Origin: Rhizodiscina lignyota
Lineage: Eukaryota > Ascomycota > Dothideomycetes > Aulographales > Rhizodiscinaceae
Assembly: GCA_010015805.1 (NCBI GenBank)
Contig: ML978128.1
Location: 1 to 64,000, forward strand
Direction: 5' to 3'
Length of the DNA stretch: 64,000 nt
A program made the translations under genes and the position numbers. Below are positions 28,445 to 41,212 of the stretch, in pieces. The notes under the pieces were generated by a model. It had not been told where the DNA came from. It made no database searches and was given only the letters and a program-made list of their open reading frames with translations. How positions within the stretch are numbered: the first letter of the stretch is position 1; each line of letters opens with the position of its first letter.

Positions 28445-30153
28445 TCAAGCTAGCTCTCCCCCGTTGACGACAAACAGACAGCTTCCACTGCCTGGTTTGC
28501 TAACAACCACTGCTTCTTTGAGCTTCTCCTCAGAAATGTCAGGGAACTTCTTCTTGTAGTATCTTCTCTCCCAAGTCTCTTTGACTTTGTCGACTTTATT
28601 CTTCGGCACGAGGTGGACACTGCAACCACCCCATCCGGCGCCAGTGAGTCGGCTTCCATACGCTCCTACACCGCGAGCAAGCTGGCAAAGTTCGTCCAGC
28701 TCCGGACAGCTGCACTCGAACACATCTCGGCATGAGTCCTGGGTCTCATTCATGAGATCGCCTAGGTCTTTCAGAAGCGCCTGGCTGCCGCCTTCGGAGG
28801 GAGGAGACGAGAGAAGGTCCATGAACTTCAGTACGCGTAATGCTTCGGTGAAGACGTGCAAGGCACGCTGTCGGAGCATAAAGCGCTCAGCTCGGATTTT
28901 GAATTTTGACATGAAACGTTGCTCAATCTCTTCGACAGAAATTCCTAGTAGCAACGAAATGTCTTCCCGGGTGTATCCATCTTCTTGGATCATGTAGTCT
29001 TCCACTAGTGTGACGAGCTTCTTAAGCTGCACAGCGAAATCCGGAACAGAGGTTTTTGAGTTGTCAGGAATACCTTCCTTCTCTTCGAAATACGTATCGT
29101 GAAAGCCTCGAAGACTCACACCTAATGGTCCTTGGTCCTCGGGTAAGGGCTTCTCTAAGCGGAAGATCTTGGCGAGGAGGACAGCAGCTAAGCTAACCTC
29201 TACCACACGAAGATTATAGCCAACAGGAGCAAATGTCGCCTTATCTGCAGCGACAAAGCTTTGCGCGACGACAAAAGTGAGCTCCGGATCTGTTGCTGGG
29301 AACTCGATGTGCTTGACGGATAACGACGGCTTAAAGGAGACATAAAGAGCCTTCCCTCTCTGAGGAAATACTGACGCAGATTGATCCATTCTGTGATGAA
29401 TTAGCATAACATCCAAACCAGTAAACATCGGTTGACAGCGTACCCGCCGGAAAAGACCCCGACGGCCCGCTCGGAGACGATTGCAAGCTCTACCAACTCC
29501 TTCTGATTGACTTTCTCCTCTCCGTTCGCCTTCAAAACAGCAAGGGCACTTGCACAGACAAATGCTGCACTACTAGAAAGACCACCACCGCTGGGTACGT
29601 TTCCATCCATGAGGACGTCCATGCCGACGGCTTTGAAGTCGTCGCCTCTCTTCTTTCGTAGCAGTTCAGAGGCTCCGCGCAAACCGGCCTTAAAGTAGTT
29701 GGTCCATTCCAATGAAGACGCATCAATATCGATGTTGCCACCGAGCGGAATGTCAAATTCATGTGGCTCAAATTTTCCGTGGTTGATGTTTGTCAATCTT
29801 GCGACAGGCTCGTCTGTGGACGGGTGGACTGCAATGGCGAGGAGAACATCCACCTCAACGGCCATCGGCAGTACTTCATAGAGGGAGTAGTCGATATGCT
29901 ACAAAATTAGTTCATCGTAGAGAGGGCAAAGTGCGAGTATGTCGAATTCGAAAACAGAAAGCCATACTTAGGAAATGGAGCCACGAACTTCGCCTATTAT
30001 GTTCACTCTTCCCGGACTTCTTGAAACAAAGTCTGCAGGCCTGCCGTACTTCTCTTTAAATTGGCTCAACAAATTGTCCCATCTTGCCTTTTGGGTGGGG
30101 ACAGAGTCTTCTGGGTAGACGTCGCTGAGCGAGGACGCAATGGGAACGTCCAT
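28445..30153 (-). CDS. GAL1: Galactokinase
   Basis: This enzyme phosphorylates galactose to galactose 1-phosphate in the Leloir pathway. Three exons (30153-29989, 29898-29444, 29390-28445) give 521 aa. The galactokinase signature GRVNIIGEHIDYSLY is split by intron 1; the GHMP ATP loop is PSGGGLSSSAAFVCASALA; exon 2 joins exon 3 as VFSGG-MDQSASVF, a family hallmark. The C-terminal GHMP motif is GSRLTGAGWGGCSVHLVP. Intron 1 has the unusual donor GTTCGT, and intron 2 starts GTACGC. No other Leloir gene is visible in the window, so it is not in a GAL cluster here. Confidence 0.95.
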
Positions 30154-31245
30154 GGCTGCGCCGCCCTCGAAATTGAGCTGAATGGAAACACCACGGGTTT
30201 AGTCGATAGAAACTTGGGAAGGTTGAAGGCGGTTTCTGCGTAATGAGGCTCACAAGCTTTGCTAAACGCTCTTTCAATCGATTTTGATGTTACATCGCAG
30301 GCGTGCGGGCTGGCACATGGAGAAATATGTAGCCACGCTAATCCTAAAATAGACAGTCGCGCCTGTGACGTCCGAACCTCATTCGTAACGTTCAGAATTT
30401 ACTCAGTTCGCTCATCTTAAGGGGGGTTTCTTTCGCTCGAACACATTCTTCATTTACATATTGGCATAGTCGAACCCTCCGCAACCCTATGTCCAACGTC
30501 TCACGACATCGAAATTTCTGAAATTTCTGAACGAACAAGGATTGACACTGGGAGTACGCGAGAGATCACAGCAGTGGATGCGAAGTTGGACGTCCAAAGA
30601 GCATAGTCCCCTCTAATCTAACTGCTTATGAAATTAGAATCTGGAAAGATCGGGGGTGACAAATAGGTTGGTACGCAGATTTTATAGCTTTGGGATTGAG
30701 AGTCAATGAGTTATTCCACCGAATTCTCTCATATGATGTAGCATAGTATTACTTCCCTGATAGCCTCTATTCTGTTGCCTCTACTTCGTGATCCCAAGGA
30801 TAGCATTAATGCGAGAGCTGTGTCATCTTCCTGACCTTTGGCTGCAATTAAAAGACGACTCGACACTCCGTCTCCTCTCTTTAGCTGCCTTTCAACCATA
30901 CTTGAACGACGACATTGGTTCTGGAAAGGCTTGCTTTCAGTCACCTCAACCTCAGAGAGTGAGGTACGAAATGATTGCATGTCGTTTAAACTTGTATATC
31001 TGCGGTGGCTTATCTTCCATTGATCTCACCTTAGCGTCTAAACCATGATGAGCTAGAGGATTTTTGTTAACTTTTCGATGCTTCAACTATAATCTGATCA
31101 TTCTTGTGCTCCCGGAATCTGATCCATCGTTGTATTCCGTAAGCAGCGCATTTCTCACCTCGAAGAGGTGTCCGTCATTAAATACAAGTAGGCAATTTGA
31201 GAGGCCACCCTCGGCACACTGCGTTACAACTTTTCGAATGCTTCT
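30154..31245. other. Intergenic, about 1.1 kb, no visible gene
   Basis: This stretch holds the galactokinase promoter and the 3' side of the next minus-strand gene. A tandem GAAATTTCT pair lies at 30509-30528. The frames seen here are short and start mostly at non-ATG codons. No repeat family or RNA gene is recognisable. Confidence 0.4.
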
Positions 31246-32460
31246 TCACGTCTCCAGCTTTTTCAGCTTTCCCTCACGAGCATTCACCAACGAAGTTCCG
31301 CCATTTTTGAGCTTCCGTTGAAAGGGGCGCACCTGAGTCAAGATCTTTTCACGGAAGCATGCGTTCCTGCCTGCCTGTATCTTGTTCTTCTCCCGCATCA
31401 TATCGTGTCGCTCTTTGTCCACTGCGAGAAATTCTCTGTAGATCCCCAACACCTTGTCCTCCCTTTCTATCATTTCATCTCTAATTCCTTCTAGCTTTTC
31501 TCCACGTTCTTCCGCTCGGTCCAATCGACTGGATGCCCGGCGCATACTCCATTCCATCTGTTCCAGAGTTCTTAACAAGAGATTCGTCTTTTCGTCCACC
31601 TCTTTGCACTTTCTTGCCAACGTCGCCGTGGGCTTGTCATCTTTTGGAGTCGCTTTTCTCAACATGAACGTAACGAGAGGAATCTCGTTGTTACTAACGA
31701 TATTCACGTCGAAGGCCAAACTTCCGGTCTTATCCTCAAGCTCAGCGTACTTGTGATCGGATCGCCATGCGCAGTCCGGCCCAATGTGGGATGCCTCACG
31801 CAAGACAGGGCATATCAAAGCGAATTCCTCGGTGATGTCTGCTATGGCCTCAATGCCCCTATCCACGGCCTTGTCAAAGCCCTCCGCGTCATCGAAGGCC
31901 TCGAATGGCCATCGAAACTCCACTGTCTGCAGAGGGTCTGCACTTAACAGCATGTACTTGAGCGCGGCTGTTGCGTCCGATCTGAGCTCCGCAAATTTGC
32001 TCCACCAGTCACCAAAAGACTCTGGTCCCGTTGGATGACCCAGCATGATGTGCTTGATGTTCGTCTTCTTTGTGATGACCCCCAGCGCGTTCGTGGCGTC
32101 ATTGGGTGCGTCTTTCTTGTCGCAGTACAGTGAGAAGTCATCAGAGTGTAAGATAATCGACTCTATGCAAGCGAGGGATGTTGAAGGAAGACTCCGCAGG
32201 AACTCCAGTCCTCCAGCTAGTCGAAAGTCGAAAGCGTTCTTGCCGAAGAGGATAGGTAGAGCTTCAGCCCGCATTTCGCGATTCGCAAGGAGGATATTCG
32301 TAGCGATGGGCTCTCCAGGAAACAATCGAAACCCCTGGGGAAAATATCGGAGGTCCTGCGACTCTATAATGGCCAGACCCTCTGGACGGCAAAGTGCCGC
32401 TTCGTAGATCATATCCCGAAGCTCACGCGGAAGGCCGCGATATGGTTGATGATACGACAT
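31246..32460 (-). CDS. 2EXR/F-box-like fungal protein, paralogue 1
   Basis: A single exon encodes 404 aa. The N-terminus (MSYHQPYRGLPRELRDMIYE) is the LPxELRxxIY helix of the fungal 2EXR/F-box-like domain, followed by NILLANREMRAEALPILFGKNAFDF, the usual second block. The C-terminal third is a long charged coiled coil (about 285-385). Such proteins may act in substrate recognition or only as fungal lineage-specific families; no target is known. It shares its N-terminal motif with the gene at 50455 and with the broken copy at 53416, so a small dispersed family is present in the window. Confidence 0.85.
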   Translation of the reverse strand: MSYHQPYRGLPRELRDMIYEAALCRPEGLAIIESQDLRYFPQGFRLFPGEPIATNILLANREMRAEALPILFGKNAFDFRLAGGLEFLRSLPSTSLACIESIILHSDDFSLYCDKKDAPNDATNALGVITKKTNIKHIMLGHPTGPESFGDWWSKFAELRSDATAALKYMLLSADPLQTVEFRWPFEAFDDAEGFDKAVDRGIEAIADITEEFALICPVLREASHIGPDCAWRSDHKYAELEDKTGSLAFDVNIVSNNEIPLVTFMLRKATPKDDKPTATLARKCKEVDEKTNLLLRTLEQMEWSMRRASSRLDRAEERGEKLEGIRDEMIEREDKVLGIYREFLAVDKERHDMMREKNKIQAGRNACFREKILTQVRPFQRKLKNGGTSLVNAREGKLKKLET

Positions 32461-33152
32461 GGTTGAGTGTTAACGACAATGGTGTACGCGAAGTATGAAG
32501 TAGGGTTCGCTCCTCGACGTGAAGGCGTGTCTATACTGATAATCGGTACGGAGTGGGCTGAGTTCCCGCTGACGTATGAAGGCACTGGAGAGAAGGAAAC
32601 TAAGGAAAGTGACTCGTAGTAAGAAGTTAAAGTTTCCATGTTCAAGGAGAGTAGGACACTGATCATCGCATATGCGATAATCAGAGCCATTTTCAAAGAA
32701 GATACCTATCCCGTAGAGCCGCAAGGTATTGTTTTGAAAGGGAATGTTTCTCGTTGTGCTGGTCGGTGTAGTTAAGAAGTGGAAGGGAAGAGGATGCGCG
32801 TTGAAACGCTAAATATTGACGATCATTGAGTGCGTTGGCTTGGCTTACGTAAGGTAACGTTCGAAAACTCTGAAGGAAAGAGCGACGCGAGCGCGTGTTT
32901 GATCTCTGCGTATTGGTGCGTAAACATAAGCTTCACCACTTGCTTCCTGGGCAAGATCGTAAGGCTTTGGGAACATGAATATAATTCGTCCCTCAAACAG
33001 GATTTCCTCAGAGAGGAGGGCATCAGAATGTGAGCTGGTATTCGCCTCACCCTAAATTAGCCCTGTGAGCACTCCATTGGCATAGGCTCTCCCCGTGCTT
33101 AAATTATCCGGACGCCACGCCAGATGCATACAATCCAATACATGCAAACTCT
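32461..33152. other. Intergenic region, no visible gene
   Basis: This 692-bp gap lies between two minus-strand genes. It holds the promoter of the 31246 gene and the 3' UTR of DPM1. I see no RNA gene or repeat. Confidence 0.4.
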
Positions 33153-34387
<1,235 letters not shown>

Positions 34388-35255
34388 ATGGCTCCTCTCC
34401 TCTTAGCGCATCTCCTGTCCAGTCCTCTCAGCTCCCCTCGTAGTTCCAGGCCGGCTTCACCTGCGGCGCCGCCGCGTCGTTCCCATTCCGCCTCTCCTTT
34501 GAAACCCTCATACTCATCTATAATCAAGGGCGCACAGTCGCGCCCACAGGTTGCGCGGCTTCGTCATAAGAGAGTTCCTATGGTGGCTAAGCTGCAGAAA
34601 CTTAAGTCATACCTGGAGTCATGGCCTCAACTTCAAATTTTTTGTAAGAGCATGGATAATCGTAGATTCGCCTATAGCTCCGGCCTACCTAGAAAATATC
34701 GTCTCCAAGAGTTCCAGGCACTTCTGGCGGAGGAAGAGGTTGAGATATACTCTGCGTATCACTCCGGGCTGCTATGACATGTGCTGCTCCTGTCATACAA
34801 AAAGAATTGAAGCACCTGCATAACTCTGCAAGCTTCGGAAAATGCGATCTACTATTAGCCTGGATTCTGTCGATGGGATAAATCTAGAGGAGGCGTGCAA
34901 GATCATGAAGGAACTTGCACCGCTGTGGACGATATTCCTTCAATCCATCATGCGAAATTGGCGAGCCCATCAGGACGGCTACCGCAGGAAAGTTGAATCT
35001 CCATACGGCACAATATACACAACCACATGTATTGTGTGCCGATGTCATGCAAGGCAGAAGTCGAACTATCTGGCAAAGAAGTTTGGGCAATCTCTTGCGG
35101 GAGCTCCTACGAGTTGTCGTGTGATTGACGCTTTGACAGAATTGGGCATAAGTGAGTCTTACAAATACGCCAACGCAGGCATGGGCTTAGCTGCCGCAGA
35201 GGGCGAAGGAGATGTAACGGAGAATATTGCGGCTAAATCTCATGACCACAATTGA
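34388..35255 (+). pseudogene. Truncated DUF6589-like protein relic
   Basis: Two open frames carry a coherent sequence. The first (34388-34777) begins with a Ser/Pro/Ala-rich tail, then VAKLQKLKSYLESW and helices. The second (34842-35255) has INLEEACKIMKELAPLW and ARQKSNYLAKKFGQSLAG, then VIDALTELGISESY. This order (helical start, a run before an LAP-LW motif, a QKSNY block, a VIxxLxxLGIS block) matches the N-terminal part of large fungal DUF6589 proteins, as I recall them. The usual C-terminal several hundred residues are missing. The frames are separated by a stop and a frame change, so it is a fragment rather than a working gene. An intron joining the two frames cannot be excluded. Confidence 0.45.
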
Positions 35256-35372
35256 TCATTTATGTATATTTAAGATCATTCATATTAGATTCATTTGTAC
35301 TGGGCTTTTACCCTCTATCTCTATGCAGTCATAAAGTGTCTATGGCAACCTTCTAAAACATTCTTGAAACTA

Positions 35373-36512
35373 TTAAGCACCTACCAACCCATCCTGGATA
35401 TACTCCGCAAACCCAGCCTCCACGCTCTTCGAGAATGCCACCCAAAATTCCATCCTCTCGCTCATCGGTGGAGGACAGTGCTCTACGATTGCCCTGATCT
35501 CGACGTTTTTCAATCCTTTGATGGCAAGCAACTCCCCTACCCACTCCATGCCCCTCCACTCGTCCTCTTCTACCGTCGTCACTCCAATACTATATCGTAT
35601 GCCTCTAAAATCCCTCCACTGCAGCTCTGGCGGCGTCCTCGTGCCCTCCTTCCCGTTGGGGCCCAAATGAAACACAAAATCCTCCTTCGAGAATGTCCGC
35701 ACATTATCCCACCCCTGTGGCCCCGGACACCCAGCCACAACGCCCAACTTCAGCGTCCGCAGACTGTAGAGTGTGGCCTCTGGACTCGCAAGATATCGAC
35801 ATGCCCCTGCCCACTCCGCGCGATCGAATTCTCGTTCGTATGGCAGCCCGCGCTTCACCAACCCAATCGTGCGGATACACGCACGAGAGTATGGCGTCAG
35901 GTCGCCGAGGAACGGCTCGATGGCCTCGACATGCGTGCTGAAGTTGAACGTGTGCGCGCCATATAGTAGTGGTGCGGCTTCGGCGTGACATTGGCGGCAT
36001 GTGGCTAGAATGGCGGCGTAGATGCCTGGATTGCGCGCGAGCGCGTAGGTCGTCTGCATCGTACGGGCACGGAAGCGCGAGGTGCGGATCGAGAGGGTTG
36101 TACGGAGTTGTGGGTTGGCATTGGGGCGTAAGGATGGATGAGAGATTGTCGGTGGCTGCGGGTCGAGAACGCGGATTTCGAGAGCTGGCAGAGAGGTGCC
36201 ATTGCGTCTGGAGGCTGTAGAGAAGTCTGACTCTGATTCGGAAGGGTCGTCGAGGCCGGACGCGGTGTAGTAGTCGTGGTGGTCAGTTACAACGAGGCCA
36301 GCGCGGTAAGGAGAGGAGGACGATTGCGCAGGGAGGACTAGATATGAATAGATTTGGAGACGGAGCTCCGCTGGGAGTGAGAGGAGCTTAGATTGAGGTT
36401 GAAACTCGTAAGGAGAAGCCATTACGCGACGAGATTTCCTGCGTGATCGTCTGGGTGGTTGCCGGAACCTCTCAGGAGGAATATTTTCGAGATTCAGCAT
36501 CTTATTATACAT
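35373..36512 (-). CDS. F-box-like (2EXR/DUF7730 type) protein
   Basis: A single exon encodes 379 aa from ATG 36512; a second in-frame ATG is at 36500. After a basic N-terminus (RRSRRKSRR), the motif LLSLPAELRLQIYSYLVLP marks the F-box-like helix. A second typical block is YAAILATCRQCHAEAAPLLYGAHTFNF, followed by a weak repeat-like region. It is only distantly related to the 31246 and 50455 genes. Fungal genomes hold many such proteins of unknown target. Confidence 0.82.
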   Translation of the reverse strand: MYNKMLNLENIPPERFRQPPRRSRRKSRRVMASPYEFQPQSKLLSLPAELRLQIYSYLVLPAQSSSSPYRAGLVVTDHHDYYTASGLDDPSESESDFSTASRRNGTSLPALEIRVLDPQPPTISHPSLRPNANPQLRTTLSIRTSRFRARTMQTTYALARNPGIYAAILATCRQCHAEAAPLLYGAHTFNFSTHVEAIEPFLGDLTPYSRACIRTIGLVKRGLPYEREFDRAEWAGACRYLASPEATLYSLRTLKLGVVAGCPGPQGWDNVRTFSKEDFVFHLGPNGKEGTRTPPELQWRDFRGIRYSIGVTTVEEDEWRGMEWVGELLAIKGLKNVEIRAIVEHCPPPMSERMEFWVAFSKSVEAGFAEYIQDGLVGA

Positions 36513-37299
36513 TTTGAATGTCGTAAGCCGAGCTAGCCCAGGGCAGTGTCATATGAGTAAACAGACAAAATGAGAGAAAGGTGAGACTGCCACCGCTATA
36601 AAAATGATTGTTGGAAAAGAGAGGTAGGATTGCGGAAATACTGGCGAGAGTCATGTCATGCTTATGGATCCGGAGACTGATGGGCTACCATCAAGGTCGT
36701 CGGCCGACATATTTTAGGGCTCATGTCGGCGCTAACTCTTATCGGACCCTGATATTGCTGAGAGGAGGAAATGCGGTTTGAAACATTGAGAGCAGCTTTC
36801 GGGAACACGCAGATATCTGGAGACGAGGAAGTGTTAGTAATTTGTTACCGAAGACGACGCAAGCGAATCGGGAGACGTTTAAGTTCGGAGATATCACGGG
36901 ATTACAGAAGTTCAAGCGCATTTGCCTCAAAGGGCGATGCCAGTGCCTTTTATGGGCAAATGCGGCAGCACAACATTTCTATTTTATGAACAGCAAAACA
37001 GCCAGGCTTGCTCGAGGTGGATGGAACTCTGCAATGTCTACTGGAATCCAGCTCGTATTTCATTGGCAAGGTCACGAGAGGTCTCTCAAATGGCGGAAAG
37101 ATAGTGAGATGATCGTCGAACGGACGGATCTTCATTGCTCTATGAAGACTTGTCGCAAGACGATTCCAATCAAGTACAGGACAAGGAGCCACACCACTCG
37201 AAACCAACCCATGGTATCATTGTCCTCCATGCCAGACGACGCCGTGACCAATAGGAGACGCCATTCGCTCATGCATATATCCAGTATTCCTGAATGAGT
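36513..37299. other. Intergenic region, no supported gene
   Basis: A 787-bp gap lies between two minus-strand genes. A 151-codon plus-strand frame (36842-37297) opens at a non-ATG codon and shows no family signs. I regard it as chance. Confidence 0.4.
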
Positions 37300-38706
37300 C
37301 TATTCTTCAAGCTCCCCCTCCTCGCTGCCATCTGCGGGCTCCTCCTTGACCGCCCCGTTGCCGTTCTCCGCATGCCGAATTGGTATGTTGGAGGAACCAG
37401 CATCTCCTTCCTCCAATTTGGCCCTTTTGGCCGCAGGCTCTCCTCTACCCGCGCTCCATGGCGCAGGTGGAGCTCCATTTGCGGCAGCACTGGCAGCCTG
37501 TGGTCGTCGTGAATGCACCCTTGATTGCCCATTCGACGCTCTATTTTCTTCCTCTTCCTTCTCCACTCTCATCACCTCCTCCCTACGAATCTCGCCCCGC
37601 TCTCCATCAAAGTCATCATCTTCCCTCTCTCTCTTGAGACTCTGCTGGCTCTCGCTCCGCTCCATGCCGAAGCCTCCAGATGTAGCGCTCCTCGCCGGAC
37701 TGACGGCGATCGGACCGTCGCCTCTCAGCCTTGTCTTCGCATTCTCCTCGTCGCCGTCCTCTGGAGTCCGGAGGCCCGTGTAGGCACTCTCACCCATGCC
37801 AGGCTTCAAATGCGACTTGCCGTACCAGCTCGCCATGTAGTTACATGCCCGTCGCATGTCGCGCAGCTTAGCTCGCTGCACCGTCCACCAGGGCTTGCCC
37901 TGCTCATCCGGCAACCCGAAGTCCGCGTGCTTCGCGCCCACATATAGTGCCGCACACGCAATTGTGCGGGAGGGATATAGGAGGCACATCTGAGTGAGGC
38001 TGCTGTCGTTGATGAAGGACCAAGCCGCGTCGCGCAGCTTGTGATTGCGCGACACATTATAGTATTTAACCAGCTCGAAAAGGATTTTGTAGGGTGACTC
38101 GATGGTGAGGTCGAAGCAGAGTACTTCGAGCACCACGTCCTCATTGAGAAGGATGGTGTCGCGCCAACGCCAGTAGTCGCGCGTCTGATCGTCGACAATG
38201 AGGGCAGGGTTCTTCTGCGCGACGCGACAGCATCCGATGATGAGTTCTTTGATTTTGCGAGTGTGCTCTTCGACTTTGGTGGCTAGGAACAACGATATAG
38301 CCGCGACTTGCTATTGTTGGACTGTTGTTAATAACGACAATGTTCTAATGACGGGAAGAGGTAATGGACGCACATAGTGATGTAAGGGCTTGTAATCTTT
38401 CTTCTCCACTAGGCTCCTCCTCATCAAATATCGATTGAAGAAGACTGCAGCAGCGCTCAAAGTAATTTGCGGCAGCCTTAACATGATGCCGACCTGCAGT
38501 ATGAAATTGACGCCCTTGCCGCGAACCCCAATCTCTTCCTCCGGCTTCATTCCGTCAATGATGGAGGGTGACCGGAGGAGCTCATCTTCTGTGAAGAGCC
38601 ACTGTTGCTCTGCTTCTGCGAGGACATCGACGGGGTCTTTGGCGGGTTCGCGCGCAGCAGGCTGAGAGGCCATCGACGCTGGTGTGAGTGACGTGGGTGG
38701 AGGCAT
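37300..38706 (-). CDS. pch1: P-TEFb cyclin (Pch1/cyclin T type)
   Basis: In S. pombe Pch1 partners Cdk9 in promoting Pol II elongation. Two exons (38706-38374, 38310-37300) flank a 63-nt GTGCGT...ATAG intron and give 447 aa. The cyclin core runs through WLFTEDELLRSPSIIDGM, GKGVNFILQVGIMLRLPQ and FFNRYLMRRSL, then across the junction YQVAAISLFLATKVEEHTRK. VAQKNPALIVDDQTRDYWRW and LCFDLTIESPYKILF follow closely the fission yeast sequence. The C-terminus is a charged, Ser/Glu/Arg-rich tail ending EEGELEE. A CTK2-type cyclin is the next-best assignment. Confidence 0.88.
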
Positions 38707-39105
38707 TGGAGTTTGTAAAGGTGGTGAGAGAATTTATGGTGAGGAAAGAGAAGACGTGAGAGCAGCCCACAAGGAGCGTTTTCTCAACATGGATGCGGCT
38801 GCGCCTGGGTAACACCGATCGTGAGCTTTTTGGGGGAGGATGCAAGATCGATGTCAGTCACCCAACGGTGAAGTGACTTTGGGAACATGCGGACAATACG
38901 AAGTACAGTGGGCCGACCGTACATGTACAAAGAGCGGGGCACTTTAGCAGAGAAAGTGCCCTTTCCACGCAATCTGCACGTGATCAAGGGTATCTGGGAG
39001 CTTATTGGTTGAATTGGAAGTATGTTCCAATGTATTGAATGCTGTGTTAAGGGGTATCTAAAGTCCAAATACAATCGTCTGTAAGCATCATGAGCAAGCA
39101 ACAGA
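38707..39105. promoter_or_regulatory. Upstream of the P-TEFb cyclin
   Basis: This 399-bp gap holds the pch1 promoter and the 3' end of the neighbouring minus-strand gene. No site is named. Confidence 0.4.
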
Positions 39106-41212
39106 TCAGAATAGCTGCTTGACTTCCAAACTTTTGCCTCGTCTCCGCGGTCTATGGTTCCACACTCTCTTCCCTTCCGCTTCTCGTTCATTTACAGGGC
39201 CAGTACACATATTCTCTCGTCCGTCTTCGCCCTTCTTGTATATCAAGTCAGCTAAGCCGATGATCGCCTCGTTGCTATTCTCTACATCTGGCTCGAGCGA
39301 GTACTCAATCTTCGAGCTCAGATTGCCCATGAAGGCGCGCATCGTGTACACATTCTGAATCATGCCCTCCTCTTCGATGATGATTTTCAATGATGGCTTC
39401 TTGCGAGCTTCTTCAAGTCGCATTTGCGCGGCGCGGCGCGCTTCTGGTAAATTGCGCGTGTAATGAGTGTCGGAAACGGCTGACGCGTTCAAAAGGTTAA
39501 CTAGGTGCGTGTCACTATCGTGCACCATTTGCGCGACTGGTCGGCACAGGTCCTGAAGGGTCCCGGAGTAGTCCGTTGGTGCGCGGATCTGGCGAAGCGC
39601 TGGGAAAGCATCAGAGTCGATGCAGGATGCCAGGTCATTTATTGCTTCACCAGGTACAAGCGTGTCCCAGTGGAGTTCTTGAAGTGATTCGGAGGCCAGG
39701 AATGGATGTGGTAAGATAGCCCCAGGTGGTAAGCTGGGAGAAGAGTCTTGAGACAAAGTAAATTTGCGCAAACGAATGAGGCTGTTAAACATTTTTGCGA
39801 GGACGGTAAGGGAAGTGATTTCGAGGTCAATGAGTGAGAGTCCGCGGAGAGATGCGGCCGCTTCAGTACCAAAGAACTTTGTAAGCCCCTTGTCGCTGAC
39901 GCCAGGGAGGCTCTGTAGCCGAAGTGAGTGCAATTCGGGAATTGCCTGTAACGTCCGGTCGTTAAACTCTTCTGCGGGAAACGTCGCGATACAAAGTCGC
40001 TTCAGGCATTGCAGCTTTCTGAACGTTCCGACGAACGCTCGGTAGTCCATTCCAGTACTGCCGTCGTGGCCAAAAAGTACAAGAGTTTCCAATGAAGCCC
40101 AATTCACGTGTCGATTAAGAAAGCTCTTTGCATAATCCGGCCTCGCATAATCATCCTCATCGTCGAGTCGCAAACTGCGTCTTGTGATAGTTCGGTCGTC
40201 TCTGATGATCCAGAGGCGCTCTTTTAATCGCGTGCGAGTTGACAGCGCCTGGGTCAGGCTATCCATATCGTGGTTGTAGACAGTGTAGAATCCAATCAGT
40301 TTTTCCAAATTCGTGCATGCCATCACAATTGCCGAAAGGTACTCCACGATGTCATTGCGCTCCTCAACGTTGGCGAATTCATACACTTGCAGCCAATCCG
40401 AGACTTGAAGCTCCTTGACTATTCGCGCTATTGCTGGATTTTGTTTGAGTGTTCTGAGTAGCAATCTTAATTTTTCAGCGGTACCATATCTCGCCCTCTT
40501 CGTTGAGTGATGGCCGGTATCTGCAGTCACCCACAATTTCTGATACCTGCTCTGTTTTAGTAAGACTTGCAGCGGGATTGTAATGAGATATGTCATACAT
40601 TCGATTTTTGACTGGCTTGGCCCAAGATTTGCTTGTAACAGCTAGATTGCAAAGATCCTTGATGTAGCACGTGCCGCAATTTGTATTTGACGAGTCGCCG
40701 AAGTGCGCAGTCTCGAGTTGCTGCAAAATGCATTCGTAAACGCCCTGCGGCATTCGCTCGAAGAATCGCGCTGACAGAGGCCGTTTCGGTCGCATTTGTC
40801 GGGCGCCAGAATTTCTTCTCGAGCGCTCAGCTTCCCAAGGCGTTTTAATCAAGGTAGGCACGTCCTCGAATGTGGAACCGTAAGAAGAGATGCTCGCGAC
40901 GGATGGTCTACGCGAAAAGATCGAGTCGACTGAGAATTTGGAGAAGGTCGTTTGGATGGACGATAGCGAAGATAGTGAAGGGCGGCCGCTTATGTCTACT
41001 GCCCCAGCGGTCCATGGTCGTGGAACATCGAGCCTATCATAATACATTAGCTGTTTATGAAACTCGAGTATTGGTGAAGCCGCGAAGCTATAAAAGTTTA
41101 TAACGAACCTGTTGCCCGACGCGCCCATGGAAGCAAAATCGCGCTCAGATACTTCCAGGCGCAACGACACTGCTTTTGAGGGACTGGAGGGACGGTTCGA
41201 AGACGAGGACAT
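39106..41212 (-). CDS. F-box/leucine-rich-repeat-like protein
   Basis: I model three exons (41212-41109, 41033-40599, 40546-39106), 659 aa. Intron 2 (40547-40598, GTATGA...GCAG) is fixed by the joined text VKNRMYQKLWVTADTG. Intron 1 (41034-41108, GTTCGT...ATAG) is 75 nt and in frame, so it could be read through, adding 25 residues; splicing gives GNRLDVPRPW, which looks better. The F-box-like motif is FFERMPQGVYECILQQLE near residue 145, followed by a CGTCYIKDLCNLAVTSKSW block. LRR-like segments follow (LETLVLFGHDG, LHSLRLQSLPGVSDKGL, LRGLSLIDLEITS). It probably recruits a substrate to an SCF ligase; the target is unknown. Confidence 0.82.

Noticed and set aside
36842-37297. 151-codon plus-strand frame near the pch1 3' end
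   Set aside because: Starts at a non-ATG codon, has no motif, and no intron makes it better.
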